Part shown: positions 33,100-44,512 of the stretch, piece by piece
Layout: each line of letters starts with the position of its first letter
How positions within the stretch are numbered: the first letter of the stretch is position 1
Notes under the pieces: generated by a model
The model's database searches: none
What the model was told of the DNA's origin: nothing
What the model saw: the letters and a program-made list of their open reading frames with translations, nothing else
NCBI GenBank assembly: GCA_023897205.1
Contig: JAHWDD010000028.1
Span: 15,864 to 73,757 of the forward strand
Direction of reading: 5' to 3'
Source of the DNA: Exophiala sp. HKRS030
Lineage: Eukaryota; Ascomycota; Eurotiomycetes; Chaetothyriales; Herpotrichiellaceae
DNA length: 57,894 nt
Made by a program: the position numbers and the translations under genes

Positions 33100-34478
33100 T
33101 TGGATATTGAATAGCGCTCGTCCAGGCTGAGATACGGCTCAGAGCAGAACCTACAGTCTCGTCGAAAACCAAAGGGATAGTTCTTAGTGGCTGCTAATTT
33201 GAATCCAAACCCGAGACGTCTTGTGATCATCAGCGTCGAGAAGAAGATGGTCACAAAGTATACAATCAGAGAGGGGGCTACTCGGACAGCAGAGACAATT
33301 TAATGCACGATTTGCTGCCCCTGAGAAGTTAAAAGGACGAGAACTGTGTAAAGAAGACCTAAGGGTGACCACGGAGCGGTCCAATTAAGCAAGTTCCAGT
33401 CGTACCAGTTGGCGTTAACAGTCCTAAGAACAAAGCAGGTCGTAACAGCTGTTTAAGAGGTATCCCCAGAAATACTCCGACGCTCCTGGCGACCGTGGAA
33501 AACGCCACTTTATTACCTCCGTCATGACTCATAACGTTGACGAAGAGAATAATTAGGGGTGCGTAGAGGACCATCTGGAGCATCATATTGAAGGTCATAA
33601 GAACGGCGCAATACTTCTCCTCACCTCAGCAATATCTATCCAGATCAATGCCTTTAACGTGTTTGGGTAGTGAACATTCAACCAAACAAAATATTGTGAT
33701 CCTGCGCTCTTTCCATGGCAATGAAACGTGCCAATCCTACGAATATAAGGCCATTGCGAAGCTTAGGCTTATCAGGCAGGAAGGCTCAAGCCAATCTGAG
33801 CTTTCTCATTAGCATAAAATCCGTATAGAGGCATCGTAGAGCGCAGCATACCATGAGTAGGTGCGCAACAATCCAGTTAGCCACCACTCTGAAGCTGAGA
33901 TGGATCCCGATCTGGCTGGCGATGGGCAAAAATTCGACGCGAAGTCTCATATTTAATTTTGCAGAGGATTGAGTACATCATGACCAACAGACCGACAGCT
34001 GCATGGCAGAGGTCCCAGTTAGGCATATAGAAGAGGAGAAATCATTTGATGGGTCTTATCTATGAGAACAGAGACCTAGTCAAATTTGATTATCTAGAGA
34101 GCTCGCCCGACTCCGTCAACAAAATTGCCAAAGAGGATGCCGACGATTATTGCTAATGAAATCGAGAGGACAAATAGTAGGTCCAGCCACCCAACGCCCG
34201 CATATACCCATTCCATTTCTTTTGTTCCACATGTTCTTGACTCTGCTGTTTCTCCGCGTCAACGTTGGGAGGTAGACCAGGGGTGTGCCGACAAGTCTTC
34301 TGATCGTCCACGGTGCCTGGATCCTCGCGAGCATAAAACATTCTAATACGGCGAGAGAACTTGATGGAGTCGCGCCACTGCCTGGAAGTAAGCATTCCAG
34401 CCGATAGAGTATCAAAGACTGGGCTCTGGTAGATAATCCAGCGAGCGAAGTGTCCTTTAAACCCGTTTTATTTGCCAT
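33100..34478 (-). pseudogene. ACR3-type arsenite transporter, decayed
   Basis: Reading leftwards, family blocks appear in order but in changing registers. GWLDLLFVLSISLAIIVGILFGNFVDGVGRAL ends in a TAG; then GLLVMMYSILCKIKYETSRRIFAHR; then LRNGLIFVGLARFIAM; then NMMLQMVLYAPLIILFVNVMSH with TVARSVGVFLGIPL; then WSPLGLLYTVLVLLTSQGQQIVH with a stop; then IVYFVTIFFSTLMIT and GFGFKLAATKN. These match ACR3 (arsenical-resistance BART family), whose Cys in the fourth span carries arsenite across the plasma membrane. Here that segment reads GLIFVGLARFIAM, with no Cys visible. Multiple stops and shifts show it is dead. A second arsenic gene relic lies 400 bp away on the other strand. Confidence 0.7.
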
Positions 34479-34889
34479 TCCCGTTACCGCTTCCAGGAGG
34501 CGCTAGGTGGATCAGAAATTGTTTTCTGCCAATGAAAGGCAACGGGTGACTTACCACAAGATGTTGTTGATCGGTGAAAGAACTCAAGGAATAAAAGAGG
34601 CGAGTGACTAAGCCAAGATGCCTCGGACATTTTCACATGATCCTGGCGCTGTTTTGCTGCTGAAAGAATGTTCATCAAAATCCTGTTGATGTCTATCCGA
34701 TTCTGGATCGTCCATACTAGAAGTTACCGCCCATCCCTATTTCATTAGTTTCATATCTAACACGTCAAGGATTTTGTTGATTCCTCAGTTTGAAAACGCA
34801 AGGTGATGAGCCAATTGGCCGCCTGACACGAGACATATACACAACCGCGAAACAGAAATCGATAGTAGTTACTCGACGAGAGTTACTGC
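34479..34889. other. spacer between the arsenic-gene relics
   Basis: Would be the divergent promoter of the two relics; no frame or motif recognised. Confidence 0.35.
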
Positions 34890-35100
34890 AGTGACTTCGA
34901 GGTGGGAAAACTCCGGGAGTCGACGTTCTCCTAATCGACCTGCGTACGGCGGATCATGAGGTGGACAGAAATGGTCATATCGACGAGGGTTGATAGCTCA
35001 CTGGTAGTGTGCACGGCGGTACGATCAGAGGTTCTATCAACCTTCCCGTCCAGAGCCTTTACTATGGCCTCCGAACTCTGTTGAATCATTGAATAAAGTG
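34890..35100 (+). pseudogene. Acr2/Cdc25-type arsenate reductase fragment
   Basis: The plus strand reads GVDVLLIDLRTADHE, then about 60 bases with two stops, then HGGTIRGSINLPVQSLYYGLRTL and a stop. 'LIDLR--DHE-GGTIRGSINLPAQSLY' is the rhodanese-fold signature of fungal Acr2-like arsenate reductases, just before the active-site Cys loop. I could not find the Cys-x5-Arg loop downstream. The gap between DHE and GGT may be an intron in the ancestral gene. Divergent placement beside the ACR3 relic fits a former arsenic cluster, where the reductase feeds arsenite to the pump. Confidence 0.55.
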
Positions 35101-36022
35101 CATGGGCTCGCTCCAGAGTCAGACGAAACGTAAATTAAGATTCTTGAACGATGACGCATTGCAGAAGCGCTACGAGCGACCTGGCGATGCTTACTGGTCA
35201 CAAAGCTCTGTCTCGACACAGAAAATGCTCGTTGAATATGACTGCGCCCTGTTATCGATGGGAGCGACGATCAACGAGGAAACACGTTCAACGATAAAGA
35301 TGCAAGTGGTGACCCGTGAACACAAGTCGGGTGGCCCGTCAATCTGGCCGACAAGGGAGGTGAGGGAGTTCTGCAGAGTTGAGAGGAGAATGGGCTTGGA
35401 GGCTGGTTTTTTTGTAGTACGGAGCACTGTTGCCATCGGATTGAGCCTTCCGCCAGCTAGGAATGGCCAGTTCCTGTCAGGATGCTGAGTTTCGATTTCA
35501 GGGCAAGTGAATCCTTATCGTCCAACTGGATGTAGGGGGGTTCATGCGGCCAGAAAGATGTCACGTTCTCCTGCATTGCAACGCAGAGATGAGATCCCGT
35601 TTTTGACGGTGACATGAAAATCACTGGTATTGGTGATCGACAAAAATCTTTGATCGATCAGTAGAGTTCTATGTAGCTTCAGTTTGTTCATGTGCACGAG
35701 TTTCAATATCGTATACTCCCTCGCTACCCACTTCTATCAGCTTGCCACGGATCTCTATGGCCTGATATTCTCACAATACACCCTCCATTCCCCTCTCTTA
35801 TAGAAGCGATCGAGCGAGGTGGGCGAATCCATCCATCGATCTGATTATTCTAGGATAAAAGCCGGCACGATTTGCATCACTTTGTGGCTTGCTGGTTGTA
35901 CAACCCATTCAGCAACGCCTGTCAATCATTAAGGTCCCCCGTTTTCAGTGATCGGCGCAATTTAGAAACCTTCCAATGCTCTTCGCAAAAGTCAACTTTC
36001 CCAGGACCGACTTCAACTTTTC
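35101..36022. other. no recognisable gene
   Basis: A 128-codon plus frame (35102-35488) and an opposite 81-codon frame (35436-35191) show no family motif. The remainder is the 3' flank of the P-ATPase. Confidence 0.35.
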
Positions 36023-39000
36023 TCAGAACTTCCGTTTGTTCTCTGAAATTTCTTCACCTGCCTTCTCCGGGTCTGTAAAGCTTCCAAAGGCTCTCTTCTC
36101 CAGATCATCCGCAGTTTGACCCATTTTCCGTGCTCGATGCCTGAAGAAAACCCGCTTACCCCACTTCCAGGACTCTATGCCTAGGAAGAAGAGCGTGGCT
36201 TCAACAAAGACGATGCCCCATTCCCAAGAGATGCCTGTGTGCTTGAAAACAACATGATTGATGACCTACGAGCAGATTAGCTTGTGTTGCTCGCGATGCA
36301 ACGGAGGGCCGGGATCAGACTAACAGGAATGTAGAGGGTGGGAAAAATGGTAACGAAACCAGCGATGATGGCCCAGAATAAGAACTGGTTGCGCCAAACA
36401 TCGAATATCCACTGGGTGAAGTAATGTTTGCTTCCAGGTTGCATACGGAAGAAGCTCCGGCGCATGTCAACCATCTCCCACGCCAGAAATAAGGCAAACC
36501 ACGTGAGGCTGACGAAAGTTGTGGCTCGCGCGCGGAACACGGTATCGCATTCGGCTGAATACGAATCGTTGCAGCCAGCCCCGAGGTCGCCATTGCCAAA
36601 TCCATACAGTACCAGAAGGAAAGAAGAGAGACAGAGTGCGCTCATCCAGAGGCCATAAGCTAGCATGTCACACATCACTTCAAATGTGAACACGCCTCGC
36701 TTGAGATTTTGCGGAGGTCTCTCGAGGATATCAGGGCTAGCAGCTTCCATACCTAGACCCATGTCGGGCAGACCGGAGGTGATCATGATGACCCACAGGA
36801 TTTCGACAGGCGCCAGAGGGAAAACGGAAAGACCTGTGCTGTCTTTAAATGCCAAACCAATTAAAAGTGTGCACGCTTGCGCGATATTCTCGGCGAGAAG
36901 ATGGAGAACAAACTTCTGGATATTATCAAACATACGACGTCCTTCTTCAATGGCATTGAGGATCGAGGCGAAATTGTCGTCAGTGAGGACAATATCGGAG
37001 GCGTCTTTGGCAACATCCGATCCCGCCATTCCCATGGCAATTCCCACGTCGGCTTTCTTTAAGGAAGGAGAGTCGTTGACTCCATCACCAGTCTGCGAAA
37101 TATCAATAAGCACCATTCTTGAATTGAAAAAGCCTGGAAAACTCGACTTACCATGGCCATAAATGCTCTGCGGCGACGGAGCGCTTCTATCATGCGCACT
37201 TTTGTGTTCGGAGCGCATCTGGCTATGACGAGCGGTAGCACAGGCAATTCATCCAGCTGATCATCTGTCAAACGATCAAATTCTGTCGCAGTCATGACCA
37301 TCGCCTTGGCCATCACATCACTGATGAGGCCCATATCTGGCAGAATGCCAACTTGGATAGCAATAGCACGAGCCGTGCCAGGGTGGTCTCCCGTTAACAT
37401 GTGGACTTTGATTCCAGCTCTGTGGCATCTCTTGACAGCGGCGGCAGATTCTGGGCGGGGAGGGTCGTAGAGACCGATCAGACCCTGAAATACGAGATTT
37501 CTCTCAACATCCTCGCGTGGCGGCGGGCTATCGCGGCTAGCTCTCCGACCTTCTCGAGAATCGAAGGCACGGCTACCGAGGGCTAGAACACGAAGACCTT
37601 CCGAGGCAAGGCCTTCCATTCTCGCCAAAATGGCCTCTTTAATCTCGTCGTTCAGTTTGACTTCCGTGTCATCTTCCAGCGACCATTTTACTGTCTCACA
37701 CGAGTCCAGAATACGCTCAACAGCGCCCTTGGCGAAGACCCTTTGTTCCCCAGACCCGGTGTGCTCAAATATGGTGGACATTCTCTTGACATCGGAATCA
37801 AAAGGATACTCGCTGATCTGCTTGTACTGTGGCTTTACACCGTCTAGGAACTTGGATCGATTGAAATCAAATCGGGATGCGAACACCTGAAGCGCTATTT
37901 CTGTCGGATCACCACGAGCGTGCCACTTGCCTTCCTTGTTCTTGTGCACGTGCGCCAGATTTGCGAGTGAAGCGACATACAGAAAATCGGTCAATTCGGC
38001 ATTCCCCTCGATGGCTTCGCTATACGCCAGTGGACTGCCTTGGAACGGATGCTCTCTGTCCGAAGTCGGAAGCGCACTTGCACTATAACTGAGATCGCCG
38101 GTCGTCGGGTTAAACGGTTCGTTTGAAACACCAATGGAATAGACTCCTCGGCTCGGAATCCAGCATTTGCGAGCAACCATTTTGCCCTGGGTAAGAGTCC
38201 CGGTTTTATCGGAGCAAATGTCTGTCACTCCTCCCAGTGCTTCAAGGGCATCCATCTTCCGCACGATAACGTGGCGTTTGACCATTCTTTTCGTCCCTAC
38301 GGCCATCGTGATGGTCAGGACCACAATCAATGATGCAGGAATCATTGATAAACCGGTTGCTACAGCGTAGATTACGACTTCAGAATTGCCCGAAAATTTG
38401 TTGGCCGCCAAGACGATAATGGCGCATACCACAGCAATCCCAAACAAAAGCATCGCAAGTCGAGAGAGTTTTCGCTGTAGTGGCGTACCAACATTGACAC
38501 CGAGAAATCGGCCGATAGCGTCGGCAAAGGTCAGGGTCCAAGATTCGGCATAGCGTAATGGATGCACTGAGCCGTCTGAACGCCTTTTCACAGGGCGAAC
38601 TCTTGAATTGCCCTGTCGCAGAGCCGCAGCAATCGATCCAATCTCTGTCTGCATCCCTGTTGCGTAGCAAACACCACGTGCACGCCCTTTTGTGACTGTA
38701 GATGAGCTGTAAGCTACATTCAGTCTATCACCTGGTCCGGTTTCCGGGTCGAATACTGTCTCCTCATCCTTTGCCACTGGAAGGGATTCACCCGTCAAGA
38801 GAGCTTCATCCGTCTCAAAATTGAGGGATTCCAGCAGCCTGCGCATTCTTTCAGCAAGGCTCCAACCGTAATATTAACGAATGGCATACCTAAGGTCTGC
38901 AGGCACGGTATCGCCAAGTTTCAATTCCACCAAATCTCCAGGCACCAGTTCAGCTGTTGGAATATTGATTGTTTCGCCTCCACGAATGACGTTCGCGGTG

Positions 39001-39448
39001 GGCGAACTCAAAGATCGCAAGGAATCCATGGTCTTCTCCGCATTAAATTCCTGAAAAAAGCCAACCACAATATTGAGGATGATTACGCCTGTAATCACAC
39101 CACCTTCAATCCATGACTGGATGGCAAACGAAACGGCCATGGCCATTATGAGCACCTAATCAATAAAAGTTTAGTCTCTCAACCAGATCAAATTGCGAAT
39201 CCCCCTCCAAGGAACAGACGTACCAGCATCATGGCGTTCGCTACCTGTCGTAAGAGGATTTTGAAGGGCTGAACCCCCGGACCATCATCCAATTCATTGC
39301 GACCGTAAAATTCCAGCCTCGATTTGGCTTCAGCAACGGCGAGCCCGTCTTCTGAGTTGGCATTCAACTCCTCGACGATCGCATGACGTTCTAGAGCATG
39401 TGCTGGCTTGGACAAACCATTGTCGTGCGCTTTCGCATCGTCTGCCAT
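36023..39448 (-). CDS. ENA1: ENA-type Na+/K+-exporting P-type ATPase (class IID)
   Basis: Five exons: 39448-39224, 39155-38890, 38847-37152, 37092-36325 and 36265-36023. Introns of 68, 42, 59 and 59 bp all keep frame; 1065 codons, near the usual ENA length. Motifs in order: RNELDDGPGVQPFKILLRQ at the N-terminus, NIVVGFFQEFNAEKTMDSL, LVPGDLVELKLGDTVPADLR, NFETDEALLTGESLPV (the TGES loop), ICSDKTGTLTQGKMV (phosphorylated Asp), VFAKGAVERIL, MLTGDHPGTARAIA and TGDGVNDSPSLKKADVGIAMG (hinge). C-terminal spans end in NHVVFKHTGISWEWGIVF and WKWGKRVFF. ENA pumps expel Na+ or K+ at the plasma membrane and confer salt and alkaline-pH tolerance. All catalytic residues are intact. The promoter side (39449 onward) shows nothing specific. 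The gene symbol is by family, not orthology. Confidence 0.9.
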
Positions 39449-41173
39449 TGCACGAGTGGTGACAGCAACGGAAGATGTAATGACGAGTTGAACAGAAGGA
39501 GAGAATATTTTCAACCAGACACGCCTGAACGACCACAATAAGTTGGAGTCTTGGCCACCTATTGATCCAAGACTGAACAGCCAGGTCGTCGCTTTGTCCA
39601 CTATGAATGTGGGGCATGATGGTTGCTGAGGCTCACCAAGCTACGCAGGCCAAGGACGACTCGGGATGCTTTGGGTCTGGGTGAACTGGCCGCCAAGACT
39701 CAAAGTCTTAGACTTCGTTCCGTCCTACCGAATCGGATTCCTATTGGTAAGCGCCAGCAGCTTGGAGGCAATAATTGAGAGGACGAAAATTGGAACGTGC
39801 TGACTGGAGTTATTGCCCGCTGCCTTCCGTCTTGCCGACCTCGACCTTTGTGTGACCGGATGTCGCTACCGCTACCTGGAGCCAACCTCAACTCTGCGAG
39901 CGAGAAATGATAATATGGTGGGACAAGCCTTGATGCCCCGTCCAACGTTGTCCCCGGCTGCTAGGCATTCTCAAGTCTGCAAAGGATGCAGTGTGGCCAC
40001 GGTGGTTTCCGAGCTCAAATCTTCTTGGAAGTGGTGTCTGCAGGTCGATTCGTACGTAACCACTGCATGACTTCACACTTTGAATCCTCCACTATAACTT
40101 GCTTTCTCTTCGAAGGCCATATATGCCCCCGCTCACATCACTCGTTCTTTGCCATGCATTCGGAGCAGATTGACGATACTCGTGCTATGTGCTATGATGA
40201 TACGTCGAAGTCACCGTGTTTGACCTATCGCCTGGATCAGACAATCATGCGGCCTACTGAGCATGAATCAAGTCAAGAAATACAGTTGATGTTGGGAATA
40301 GACACTACGATACTGCAAATAATCAAACTCCGATGCTAAAAGTCGCAATCTGTCTTCGGAGAAATTGAGCTGGAAATACTTCTCAGGCATCGTAATTCCA
40401 ACACTAATGGCGAAGTCATCGGTTCGACACCGAGTTTGAATAGTCAGATACCCGCTTGGCTGTTTTACAATTCCTCTCCAGCCGAGACGATCTCACACAG
40501 ATAGCAAGTCTCATTTCAAGAGCTTTGTGTGGACGTTCGCAGGACACCGTTTCCAAGTCGACCCCCAGAGCTTTCTCGTCGCTATCCTGAATGCAAGGCA
40601 CAAACACTCTCATATCTCTACTCTGTGAGCCTTCTGATAGACATGTTCGTGCTTTTCTTGTGGTGATCATGGCGTCAAACATATTTGGCAGGGGACGGTT
40701 GCTTGTGATAGAGAAGGTCTGGTGGACAGTCAACCAGGGCATACCTGATAGAATGTCGCTAAAGCCGATCTGCTTGGACGAAGGCTACTACGTCGAATCG
40801 GATTGTTGTGGAATCTACAGGCTTTCTTTCATGCTGTCTTCTTTACAATCATTATGGGATGACATCACTCGTGTCATGCAACGGAGGAGGCTGTCCCACT
40901 TCGGACTGGGGTTGTTCCGTCTTGCCGGGACTGGAGGATGTCACGCTCCATAACTGGTTGCTCCCATCTCCTTTGCATGGCTTGACGGATATTGTTTGTG
41001 CACCCGCTCTAGGGTCATGATTTGGGCACGCCAAGCTGCTTGGGATAAGCGGAGATGATGATTGCCAGCTCAACATACCCTTATCAAGGACCGATTGCCT
41101 CATAGCAGGTTTCGGAGGTGTTTATATATCGCCCATTTCGCTCGCTGCCTATACTTGGCAGCACGTCTACTGT
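39449..41173. other. no recognisable gene
   Basis: Several 80-120-codon frames on both strands (for example 40591-40953 plus, 40742-40416 minus) overlap and show no domain. No repeat or RNA gene was identified in these 1.7 kb. Confidence 0.35.
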
Positions 41174-41905
41174 ATGGCCTCCATCCGGTCCAGCAATGAT
41201 GATGCCGCTCAAGACACCAGCACCAGCACCATACGGAAAGGTCTCAGTCCGGCCATATGGTGGCTGATGATAGTGGCTGGCATTGTTTTCGTCCTCAACG
41301 TGATGTATGAACTGCAAGCTTTGGTCGATCCTCACTCTACCATTGTCTGACACATCAGTAGCAGAGTTCTATGGAGAAAACGCAGTGTCTCCCACGGTTG
41401 TTCAACAGGAAACCATACTACAAATGATTCATCAACAAATGGTGATTCGATACTGCATCCCCAGGCAGTGCGCTTGGAGCGTCGACTCAAGACAGGGCGA
41501 GTGCGCATTCAAGATTTGGACAAGTTTGCTCCACGACATTGCTACTCAACCCGGAGAATGAGTGTATATCCTTGTCGAGATGGATCGTATCCCAGCTTAG
41601 AGAATACTATGGAACGTTCGGCGTCCAACACCTCAAGAGCCACCTCTAGAGGCGTTCTCCCTGAAGCTATGATCGGGCCACCCTTGGGTAATGATGAGAA
41701 GAGACCATGGCACGAAGAGCTCCTTTCATGTGTCATCTGTCAAGACCTGCTAGATGGGCACGTCCATGTGCGCGAATTGCGATGCGGGCATGTCTTTCAC
41801 GCTGAATGCATAGAGAAGTGGCTCACAAAATGTCGCGTCTTCTGCCCGGTGTGCAAAAGCCAAGTCCAGGATATTTCGCGAGGAGACTTGCACAGTACAG
41901 TATGA
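41174..41905 (+). pseudogene. single-span membrane RING-H2 protein, one in-frame TGA
   Basis: From ATG 41174 the frame runs 243 codons to TGA-stop 41903-41905, interrupted only by TGA at 41348-41350. Before it lies one hydrophobic span (AIWWLMIVAGIVFVLNVMY), and after it a basic stretch (SSRVLWRKRSV), a Ser/Thr/Asn-rich linker and VRLERRLKTGRVRIQDLDKF. The C-terminal RING-H2 is complete: SCVICQDLL, RELRCGHVFHAECIEKWL, FCPVCKSQV (C3H2C3). Such proteins are membrane-anchored E3 ubiquitin ligases. The only plausible in-frame intron around the TGA would be 20 bp, too short. CGA to TGA or TGG to TGA would explain it. The second half lacks an early ATG, so the locus is probably inactive. Confidence 0.7.
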
Positions 41906-42456
41906 GACACTATCAAAATAAACACCCTACCATGTCCTTTGTCTCTCTGACTTTCCGCTCGAGATTCAGCACACTCTACTATTAACGAGGCTGATCTAGC
42001 TACCTCGACTAAGAATCTGTATATTGTCTTACAGATTTACTTGGACACATCTCTGAGGGCCGTAGCAAAGCCCCACGAAGCGGAGTTCGGGAATACTGTA
42101 AAGATCCCATGAGCTGGACCACGAAAACAGGGTCCGTTTCCAAGACCATGGCGTGGCGGGGGTGTGCAACTTTCCGCAGCGGCGAGCACACGAGAATTCT
42201 GTTCGCCAATTATTGTGCCAAGGAGTTATAAAGCTGCCTGATATCATGGCCAATCTCGCTGCCCGAGAATCGCCAGAGGGAGGATTCCGAAGGGTGCTAC
42301 TGAGGTATCATATCCGATGTAGCTCTTGGCAAATCTAAGTTATTGGCCATCCATCGCACATATTTCACACACAGTTCTGCTCATGACGCGTCTTCATAAT
42401 TCTCGAGTCATTTCCGAACTGCTCACCACTGTCATTCGTTCTCCCTGGTTGTAGAC
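41906..42456. other. no recognisable gene
   Basis: Intergenic between the RING gene and the antiporter relic. Nothing supported. Confidence 0.4.
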
Positions 42457-42925
42457 ATGTCGATGTTGGATATCAGCAACTTCAATATCGTTTGCGCGGT
42501 CATTGGAGGATTCATTGCTCTCTTTGGTCTGGTCGCATACCTCGCCAAGGAACGATTTGATCTATCTGAAGCCTGTAAGCTAAGATGTTTTGACCTGCTT
42601 TGGACCGAAAAAATGTTTACGTCTTCAAAGTGATCGCACTGCTCTCAGGAGTCATTTTTGGACCCGGTGCCCAATGGATTCGACCAGATGCCTATGCTCT
42701 CGATGACGAACTTAACCTCGACAACATCAATCGTAACTTTTGTCGACTCGTGTTGGGTGTGCAGTTGCCTATCACCGGCATTCAATTACCTGCCAAGTAT
42801 CTCAAGACTGAATGGAAGAGCTTAGCTTACCTCTTAGGCCCCGGCATGTCGTCGACGTGGATTATTCCGAGCATGATCGTTTGGGCGTTGGTGCCTAATC
42901 TGGATCCCATTAGTCTAGTTCACTG
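42457..42925 (+). pseudogene. Na+/H+ antiporter (Nha1-like), N-terminal fragment
   Basis: Exon 1 42457-42574 (MSMLDISNFNIVCAVIGGFIAL, then AYLAKERFDLSEA) splices over a 56-bp intron to 42631 (LIALLSGVIFGPGAQWIRP). It continues with NINRNFCRLVLGVQLPITGIQLPAKYL and LLGPGMSSTWIIPSMIVWALVP. These are the first four or five spans of fungal CPA1 plasma-membrane Na+/H+ exchangers (Nha1 type). Homology ends around 42925, exactly where the conserved 'GACVTPTDP' span with the transport Asp pair should follow. The remaining frame (to 43034) is unrelated. The family is about 500-1000 residues, so this is a 3'-truncated relic of about 140 codons, possibly cut by the rearrangement that placed the PigL_N gene next to it. 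Confidence 0.75.
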
Positions 42926-43163
42926 CGATCTTCTCTCCCAAGCGCAGTGCTGTGATACTGTATACTGTGGTGTAGGTTCATTAGTTTCTTACGAATTCAT
43001 TGCTAGGCGTTGGATGCGAACATTGCAGGATTGACCTGCCTAAACTGTTCAAGAACCCCCGTTTTCAGCATCATTTGAGCAGCCCTAATCACCATCTTCG
43101 GCACGTTGAGCAGCCTTCTGAGATTGAGGATTGGTTATCTACTTATCCACATGTCTTGTCGGT

Positions 43164-44512
43164 CTACCGTCCACTTCCTGTACCGGAAATAGTCGGTGTG
43201 GACCTTGACGTTAGCTTGAAACCTTGCCCATATCGTTCTCGAAAATCCGAAACCGTTGCGTGCCCTACCGCATCATCTGAAGCTGACGACATATCACTTT
43301 GCGAAGTCGACAAATTACTTTGGATGTGTCGCTCGTTTATGCTTGCCATGTCCCGCGATAACTGCTGGAGTGAGATATCATTGAGGTGGCCTCCAACCTG
43401 CCTTGTTCTCCAACCAAGACCGCGATTTCTCCCGTGAATGATATTCCCGTCAGTTGAGACCATAGATTGTATGGCATCACCTGTTGCGTAGTTATCGATG
43501 GTGCTGATGTTTTCCTTAAGGTGGTGATCTGCCTGAGAGCAGATCTCCATACACTGGCGTGTGGTCTCCCACTCCTCCCGCAGCCTTGTGAGATCAGTAA
43601 GGTCCTCCGCAGATATACCCGCCGTCTTGGACTTTGAGACCATGCGGTCCATGAGATCATGAAGATGCGTCTCCAGCTTCGCCGCCGTTTTATAAAGACT
43701 GTTCTTGCATTCCTGTAGGCCTTGATTGGTAACCTGTTCAGGAAATGTATCTGATTCGGCTATACCGGATGCACTGTCTCGGGGGGTAAGCTGAATTTGA
43801 TTGATATGCTCTGATAATCGTGCGCAAATTTGGAGGCATCTTCTGGTGCTTAATTGTTCGTCCTTTATGAGTTGCTTTTCTGCTGCGTCTGCGTCGGACT
43901 CTGGCATAGCATGTTCAAACGCAGCCTCGAGCTTCTCGTCAATACTTGCGAGATGTGCCTCGAGGTCAGCAGTGGTGGTCTTGATCAGGTCCTGGTAACC
44001 TTCGAGAGCTTCGGCTGTAACGGCGGATTTACGTCTGTCCAGATTAAGCAAGTAAGTCAGAATGACATGAACGTGGATCAGAGAGGAGATACTCACAAGT
44101 TTGCATCCGTAAGGGCAATACTAATGGTTAACTTGTAACCAGCAAGCAGCCGTCTGAAACCATCGATATCTTCCCCCATGTATTTTAACTTGGCCCAGTC
44201 ACGAAAGCTTGTCCGTCTGCCCACCGATCGAGAAGTACATTTTATGATTTCCTGCTCAAACTCTTTGCACGAATTGCCGCATCGTAGGAGAGGGAGGTCG
44301 AGTGCTGAAAGTGCCTCGTCGGTCGTGGCACTGATTGTCTCATTTAGCGGGCTTAAGACGCCGCTCAACGTCTCCAGTTCTTCTAGGAGATCGCGGACTC
44401 GTTTCGGGTGCGATTGAAAGCTGCGAAGAGTATTGTAGAGAGTGAGACTGGATTGGAAGGCGAACGAAGCCAGAGCAAGAAGCCCGGAAGCCAGGCCTAT
44501 CGGCTCTGCCAT
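43164..44512 (-). CDS. PigL_N-domain protein (fungal NLR-type N-terminal domain, stand-alone)
   Basis: Two exons, 44512-44097 and 44034-43164, with a 62-bp intron (GTGAGT..GGACAG) give 428 codons. The N-terminus MAEPIGLASGLLALASFAFQ then LYNTLRSFQSHPKRVRDLLEEL is the signature of the 'azaphilone pigment cluster protein L' N-terminal domain, an all-helical module found before NACHT or ankyrin repeats in fungal STAND/NLR proteins. Later: CKEFEQEI, TSFRDWAKLKYMGEDIDGFRRLLAGYK, VTAEALEGYQDLIKTTTADLE. The C-terminal 130 residues are Ser/Thr/Gly-rich and disordered. No NACHT domain follows, so it is a short form. Such domains may mediate assembly or membrane binding in allorecognition. Intact. Confidence 0.78.

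Noticed and set aside
35102..35488. 128-codon plus frame after the reductase relic
   Set aside because: It does not continue the reductase, has no active-site Cys loop in context and no known homology.
41345..41364. A 20-bp intron removing the TGA in the RING gene
   Set aside because: It begins with GT and ends with AG, but it is far below the minimal fungal intron length.
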